NCBI GenBank assembly: GCA_032622095.1 | Contig: CP136069.1 | Span: forward strand, 120,952,126-121,016,125 | From: Siphonodentalium dalli | Taxonomy: Eukaryota; Mollusca; Scaphopoda; Gadilida; Siphonodentaliidae | DNA length: 64,000 nucleotides | Direction of reading: 5' to 3' | Shown here: piece by piece, positions 58,660 through 64,000 of the stretch | Numbering within the stretch: position 1 is the stretch's first letter | Layout of the letters: each line of letters opens with the position of its first letter | Program-made: the position numbers and the translations under genes | Notes under the pieces: generated by a model | The model's database searches: none | What the model saw: only the letters and a program-made list of their open reading frames with translations | Told to the model about the DNA's origin: nothing

Positions 58660-60533
58660 CTAGCCGATGAGCCCGACGTTGTCCGGGCTATTCAAAAACC
58701 AAATTTCAAGTCGATAGCTCTACCCTTTTCCGAGATCTGGTCTGCGCATGCGCGAAGCTGGCGTCGCACGGGCTCGGCGACCCGATAAAATTCGTATCCG
58801 GGGCAAGATACATTCACATACCAAATTTCAAGTCGATAGCTCCCCCCGTTTCCGAGATTTCGTCTGCGCATGCGCGAAGCTGGCGTCACACGGGCTCGGC
58901 GACCCGATAAAATTCGTATCCGGGGCAAGATACATTCACATACCAAATTTCAAGTCGATAGCTCCACCCGTTTCCGATATCTCGTCTGCGCATGCGCGAA
59001 GCTGGTGTCGCACGGGCTCGGCGACCCGATAAAATTCGTATCCGGGGCAAGATACATTCACATAGCAAATTTCAAGTCGATAGCTCCACCCGTTTCCGAG
59101 ATCTCGTCTGCTCATGCGCTGCACGGGCGTCGCACGGGCTCGCCAATACGACGGTGAAGACCGCCTGGTCAAACTACACACACGTACCAAGTTTCGTCCC
59201 AATCGGTCGAGAATCGTAGATTTGTATAAATGACATACATACAGACAAACATACCGACAGACAGACAAACAGATGTCTTCAAAAATATATATGAGACTAG
59301 CCAATGAGCCCGACTTTGTCCGGGCTATTCAAAAACCAAATTTCAAGTCGATAGCTCTACCAGTTTCAGAGATCTGGTCTGCGCATGCGCGAAGCTGGCG
59401 TCGCACGGGCTCGGCGACCCGATAAAATTCGTATCCGGGGCAAGATACATTCACATACCACATTTCAAGTCGATAGCTCCACCCGTTTCCGAGATCTCGT
59501 CTGCGCATGCGCGAAGCTGGCGTCGCACCGGCTCGGCGACCCGATAAAATTCGTATCCGGGCAAGATACATTAGCATACCAAATTTCAAGTCGATAGCTC
59601 CACCCGTTTCTGAGATCTCGTCTGCGCACGCGCTGCACGGGCGTCGCACGGGCTCGCCAATACGACAACAACGACCGCCTGGTCAAACTACACACACGTA
59701 CCAAGTTTCGTCCCGATCGGTCGAGAATCGTAGATTTGTATAAATGACATACAGACAAACAAACAGACATAAAAACAAACAGACAAAGGTCTTCAAAATA
59801 TATATGAGACTAGCCTATGAGCCCGACGTTATCCGGGCTATTCAAAAACCAAATTTCAAGTCGATAGCTCTACCCGTTTCCGAGATCTGGTCTGCGCATG
59901 CGCGAAGCTGGCGTCGCACGGACTCGGCGACCCAATAAAATTCGTACCCGGGGCAAGATACATTCACATACCAAATTTCAAGTCGATAGCTCCACCCGTT
60001 TCCGAGATCTCGTCTTCGCATGCGCTGCACGGGCGTCGCACGTGCTCGCCAATACGACAACGACGACCGTCTGGTCAAACTACACACACGTACCAAGTTT
60101 CGTCCCGATCGGTCGAGAATCGTAGATTTGTATTAATGACAGACAGACAGACAGACAGACAGACATAAAAACAAACAGACAAAGGTCTTCAAAATATATA
60201 TGAGACTAGCCTATGAGCCCGACGTTATCCGGGCTATTCAAAAACCAAATTTCAAGTCGATAGCTCTACCCGTTTCCGAGATCTGGTCTGCGCATGCGCG
60301 AAGCTGGCGTCGCACGGACTCGGCGACCCAATAAAATTCGTACCCGGGGCAAGATACATTCACATACCAAATTTCAAGTCGATAGCTCCACCCGTTTCCG
60401 AGATCTCGTCTTCGCATGCGCTGCACGGGCGTCGCACGTGCTCGCCAATACGACAACGACGACCGTCTGGTCAAACTACACACACGTACCAAGTTTCGTC
60501 CCGATCGGTCGAGAATCGTAGATTTGTATTAAT

Positions 60534-60585
<52 letters not shown>

Positions 60586-60622
60586 AACAGACAGACAGAC
60601 AGAGGTCTTCAAAATATATATG
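58660..60622 (+). repeat. Higher-order tandem repeat, 122-bp units in four blocks
   Basis: Blocks begin ATGAGCCCGACGTTGTCCGG or a variant and end with CGTCCCGATCGGTCGAGAAT, ATTTGTAT.AATGACA, a CAGA/GACA microsatellite and GTCTTCAAAATATATATGAG. Within blocks the 122-bp unit (CCAAATTTCAAGTCGATAGC ... GGGGCAAGATACATTCACAT) occurs 4, 3, 2 and 2 times. The last two blocks are almost identical and 396 bp apart, a recent duplication. The unit's AAATTTCAAGTCGATAGCTC and the GACA tail are typical of a repeat class in marine invertebrates. Open frames here are repeat artefacts. Confidence 0.88.
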
Positions 60623-60839
60623 AGATATCTTGATCTATGGAATCGGCCTGGACATGTGATATGAGTAAGCCGTGACATCACCGCTGAGTACAATTCAATG
60701 TTTCAACTACAATACCATTAGTCCGGGAGCTAATAGGGGTACCCTTGCACCCCCCCCTGGGACTTAACTTCACCCCACTCATTTTGTTCCTTATTATGTT
60801 CTTCAACTTTTAAGCAATGTTAACAAGAAAAAAAAGTGG

Positions 60840-62100
60840 CCGTGTAGACCCCAGACAAGATGGCGTCCATCATGGCCGCCGTTTTTCAGACCAGACCCTT
60901 AGTCAGTTTTATGCAAATTATAGCGAGAAAATCTGGTAAAGTGTACACAAATGTATATATTTTCGTGAAGCTAAGACATAATGACACTTTTTTGGACCAA
61001 AACTGAAACTCACCATCCAAGATGGCCGCCAAAATGGCCGCCTGAAGTTGAAAATATGACATTTTTTCACATATATCTTCTAGATCAATTCATGCTGTTT
61101 GGAACTGGTTGAGTAGTATGACTTTATTTTGTGTTTTGTATATTAACTGATCATCGGAGCAATTAAATATGCTATTAATTGGGTCCTAGTCCCTTCCGAT
61201 CCCTCAAAAAATCGATTTTACAGAACGCGGTACAAAATTTTACAAAAAATCACAATTGGGATTCTAGTCATATTTCAACAAGAAATGAAAAGAACATTGT
61301 AATGTAAGTGAGGCATATCATTAGCTATGAATATTCCAACTCTCTGGAACCCAAAATCTTACCTTGGCTCAAAATGGCTGCGAAAATGGCCGCCAAAATA
61401 TGGAAAATGGTAAATATTGCCCCAGGGTGTCCTGCAATCGCTTACAAGTTGTGGTTGATGTATACAATTGGCTAATCTGTATTATATACACTGCATACTA
61501 ACATGACTGATGCACCTTGGATCATTTTTACTATTGTCACCACTGACATCACCAGAAATATTGGATTTTTCTCTCACAAACTTGACATAAATATCGGCAA
61601 AAATTCACTTTTCAGGGTTCGACCATTTGTTCAAGTAAAATACAACTTTTTTTGGTATCAAAGGTGTTTATTGTTTTGGTCTATCTTAAATGTGTCACAC
61701 TACGGTGTTTATAGACTAAATTGCTCAAGATGGCTTCCAAAATGGCAACCAAATTTGTAAAAAGTTAAAAGTTAACATATCCCGAACATTATTCTCTGCG
61801 TTATCCGAAAAAGGCAGCCAATTGTGACTCACTTGCTTATTGTACGTGTTAGTTAATTAACTGACAACTACGTTCTATTGTGTTTGTCTCAGTTCCGTAT
61901 GGGGCATGACAAATTCATTTTAAAGTTGCAGTATGGAATTTTGCGAAGAACCTCTTTTGTGATTCTGGCCATATTATTGAAAGGAAATGGGCAGCACTTT
62001 GAGACGGAACTGAGATGAACCATGATATGTGGGTATTCTGGCCCATTGTGATAAAAATGTATCAACTGGAAACAGGGTGGAAGCCAAGATGGCAGCCAGG
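60840..62100 (+). repeat. Diverged repeats with AAGATGGCCGCCAAAATGG
   Basis: A phrase like AAGATGG(C/T)..CCAAAATGGC recurs at about 60858, 61019, 61375, 61729 and 62086. It is usually followed by sequence resembling a response phrase GAAAAT/ATATGAC, and spaced 160-350 bp. Looks like an old, diverged tandem series. No gene. Confidence 0.5.
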
Positions 62101-64000
62101 GAGTTACTCTATGATCATAGATGAGGATAATAGGTATACAGGGAGTTATTGTATGGTCATGAATGATACGTGGGTACATAGCGAGTGCCTTGTTGGTAAC
62201 GATGTGACGTATATTTATATATGTTGTGGATGTGTTATCATTTGTGATGTATGGGTAGTAGATGTATGATCATGGATGGCGTGTATGAGTATGGCAAGAA
62301 TGGAACTTATGAGTGGTCGTATGTGCGGGTATTGGTATATCTGGAAGGGCTCACCATTGGTGATATGCATGTGTATACCTGGATTGACTCTATGGTCATG
62401 GGTATGGCGAATATGTATAAATGTAGTGGTTGTATGGTCCATGGTGATGTGAATATTTATACAATGAGTGACTGTATGATCGTGAATGTAGTGAATGTGT
62501 ATACATAGAGTGACTATATGGTCATGTGTCGGGTGTATGTGTATACCTGGTGTTCATGCATGGTGACTCGTGGCTGTATCTTCATTTGTGGTATGTACGG
62601 GTATAACCAAGTATGGCTGTATGGTCAGGTGTATGTGTATAAAGTGGGTGATTATGTTGTCATTTGTGTGGTGTTTATGTACACATGGAGTGGGTTGTAC
62701 ATGTGTATCTTGGGTGGCTATCGCTTTCCAAAATAACTCAATGATATGTTAATCAATAGAGAGGTCATGTCCGAGAGTCATATCGTGGAAAGCGATAGCC
62801 ACCCATTATCACACAGTCATTACATATATACATAAACGCCACAGACATAACAATATAGTGACCCACTGTATACATGTACACCTGACCCATGACCACGGAT
62901 GGCCATACAGCCACGCATCACAATGCAGGAACACCGGGTATACTCCTAAACATGACCCATAACCATATAGTCACTCCTTGTATACCCATTCATCTCACCA
63001 TTGGCCATACGGTCGTCCCCTGTATACCTATTCTCCAAACGCATGGTCAAATAGACAATCAATATATACATCAACACCACAACAAAGTCACTCCGGTATA
63101 CATATGCACCTCAGCAATGGCCATATAGCCATCCGCTTCACACACATACCCTCACCCATGTCACCTGGTAGACTCCTTCGCATGACATATGGCCATATAG
63201 TCACCCCGTGTGTACCTATTCAAAACATTCATACATGATCATGGTCAATCCTTGTATACATATTCACCTCAACATTGGCCAGGTCACTCCCTGTATCCCT
63301 ATTTGTCACACTACAGCCGAATAGCCACTCAAGATATACGAATACACCACAGTCATGTCAGAATAGTCACTCCATGTATACATATGCACCTCATCCATGG
63401 CAATATAGCCACTCGCTATATACACATATCCCTCGCCCATGACAATAAAGCAACACGTGTGTATACTGGTATAACCTACACATGACCATACCACCACGAG
63501 TCACCAAACAGGTACACTCATACGCCTGTCACATGACCATTTAGTCAGCCCATGTATAGATGTCCATTACATTTATGATCGTACAGTCACTACTTGTATA
63601 CCTACATGTACTCATCTCACCATTAACCATACAGTCACTACATGTATACATATTCGACACACATAGTCATATAACCACTCGATATGCATATGCAGCCCAC
63701 CCTAGACCATAGATTCACTCCAGGTATACATGTAAACCCCACTAATGGACATTCAGCCCTTCCAGATATACAAAAATCCCGCACACACGACCACTCAAAC
63801 AATCCATACCTGCATATACACCTTACACATTACAATTCAGCAATTCACTATATAGTCATACACGCCATCCATGATAATACAGCTAAGCCATATACACCCA
63901 CCAATGATAATACATACACGAGATATATAAATATACATCCCACCCGTTACCACAAGGACACTCCCTCTATACACACACGCTCGATAATGTCCACCCAGAT
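62030..64000. repeat. Inverted minisatellite array with central hairpin
   Basis: Left of 62710, about 45-bp units read GTATGGTCATG...GTATA.ATGGAGTGACT. Right of 62806 the complement repeats, CATGACCATATAGTCACTCC.TGTATACATA, to the window end. In the middle, TGGGTGGCTATCGCTTTCCA (62711-62730) pairs perfectly with 62786-62805 around a 55-base loop. Units are diverged by 20-30%. The right side is longer (1.2 kb or more, truncated by the window) than the left (0.7 kb). No protein is supported despite many open frames. Confidence 0.85.

Noticed and set aside
58692-60521. Arginine-rich frames repeated in the 122-bp array
   Set aside because: Same reason: open in both directions of a GC-rich tandem repeat with a microsatellite tail.
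62030-64000. CRISPR-like array of evenly spaced repeats
   Set aside because: Units are contiguous and diverged with no unique spacers, the array is inverted about a hairpin, and the genome is eukaryotic.

Overview
This is animal (metazoan) nuclear DNA, most likely from a marine invertebrate. A lophotrochozoan such as a mollusc is my best guess, but the sequence does not prove it. There are no prokaryotic genes and no long open reading frames. What is present is AT-rich intergenic or intronic sequence packed with eukaryotic repeats: a Ty3/Gypsy LTR retrotransposon, two LINE reverse-transcriptase tails, many palindromic DNA transposons with identifiable target-site duplications (TSDs), and several tandem arrays. 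Host coding sequence is sparse. I find one convincing LDL-receptor class A exon, one signal-peptide exon and one candidate symmetric exon, all on the minus strand and all with phase-1 boundaries, plus one possible small secreted protein. No rRNA gene, intact tRNA gene or CRISPR array was seen.

Layout. 0.2-4.8 kb: a decayed Gypsy element (LTRs, TSD CCGGA, gag knuckle, dead protease, RT, RNase H, integrase) interrupted by a TTAA-flanked MITE. 5.5-8.4 kb: GATTAC-rich repeat, a mariner-like palindrome, a dispersed repeat, the LDL-A exon and a LINE tail. 8.4-26.6 kb: mostly unrecognised AT-rich DNA with scattered MITEs, the signal-peptide exon (17.7 kb) and the candidate exon (20.1 kb). 26.7-32.3 kb: a 5.6-kb foldback element of about 527-bp units, seven forward then about four inverted, closed by perfect 44-bp inverted termini. 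33.6-40.7 kb: more foldback and MITE elements, including a 1.5-kb foldback with 6-bp TSDs. 41.1-43.4 kb: a second, diverged foldback with the same architecture as the 26.7-kb one but 360-bp units. 43.9 kb: possible small secreted protein. 46.2-48.1 kb: a 1.8-kb element with CACTGGTG termini, 5-bp TSDs and four internal 160-bp tandem units. 51.3-52.0 kb: AACGTTGG-rich tandem repeat. 55.9-56.7 kb: a Harbinger-like element with TAA TSDs. 58.7-60.6 kb: higher-order tandem repeat. 60.8-62.1 kb: ATGGCCGCC-bearing repeats. 62.0-64.0 kb: inverted minisatellite with a central perfect hairpin, running off the window.

The most interesting signal is the pair of giant foldback elements at 26.7-32.3 and 41.1-43.4 kb. 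Their unit sequences differ, yet both have a GGTnnnACTAAA-type terminus, a 10-bp subterminal tandem repeat, alternating TTAACCC and CCGGACC motifs, a shared 13-mer (CCGGACCGCCCCT) and head-to-head inversion. They look like two members of one non-autonomous foldback superfamily that I cannot place in a named group. Most of the window's structure is inverted, so transcription through it would give long double-stranded RNA; that is inference only.
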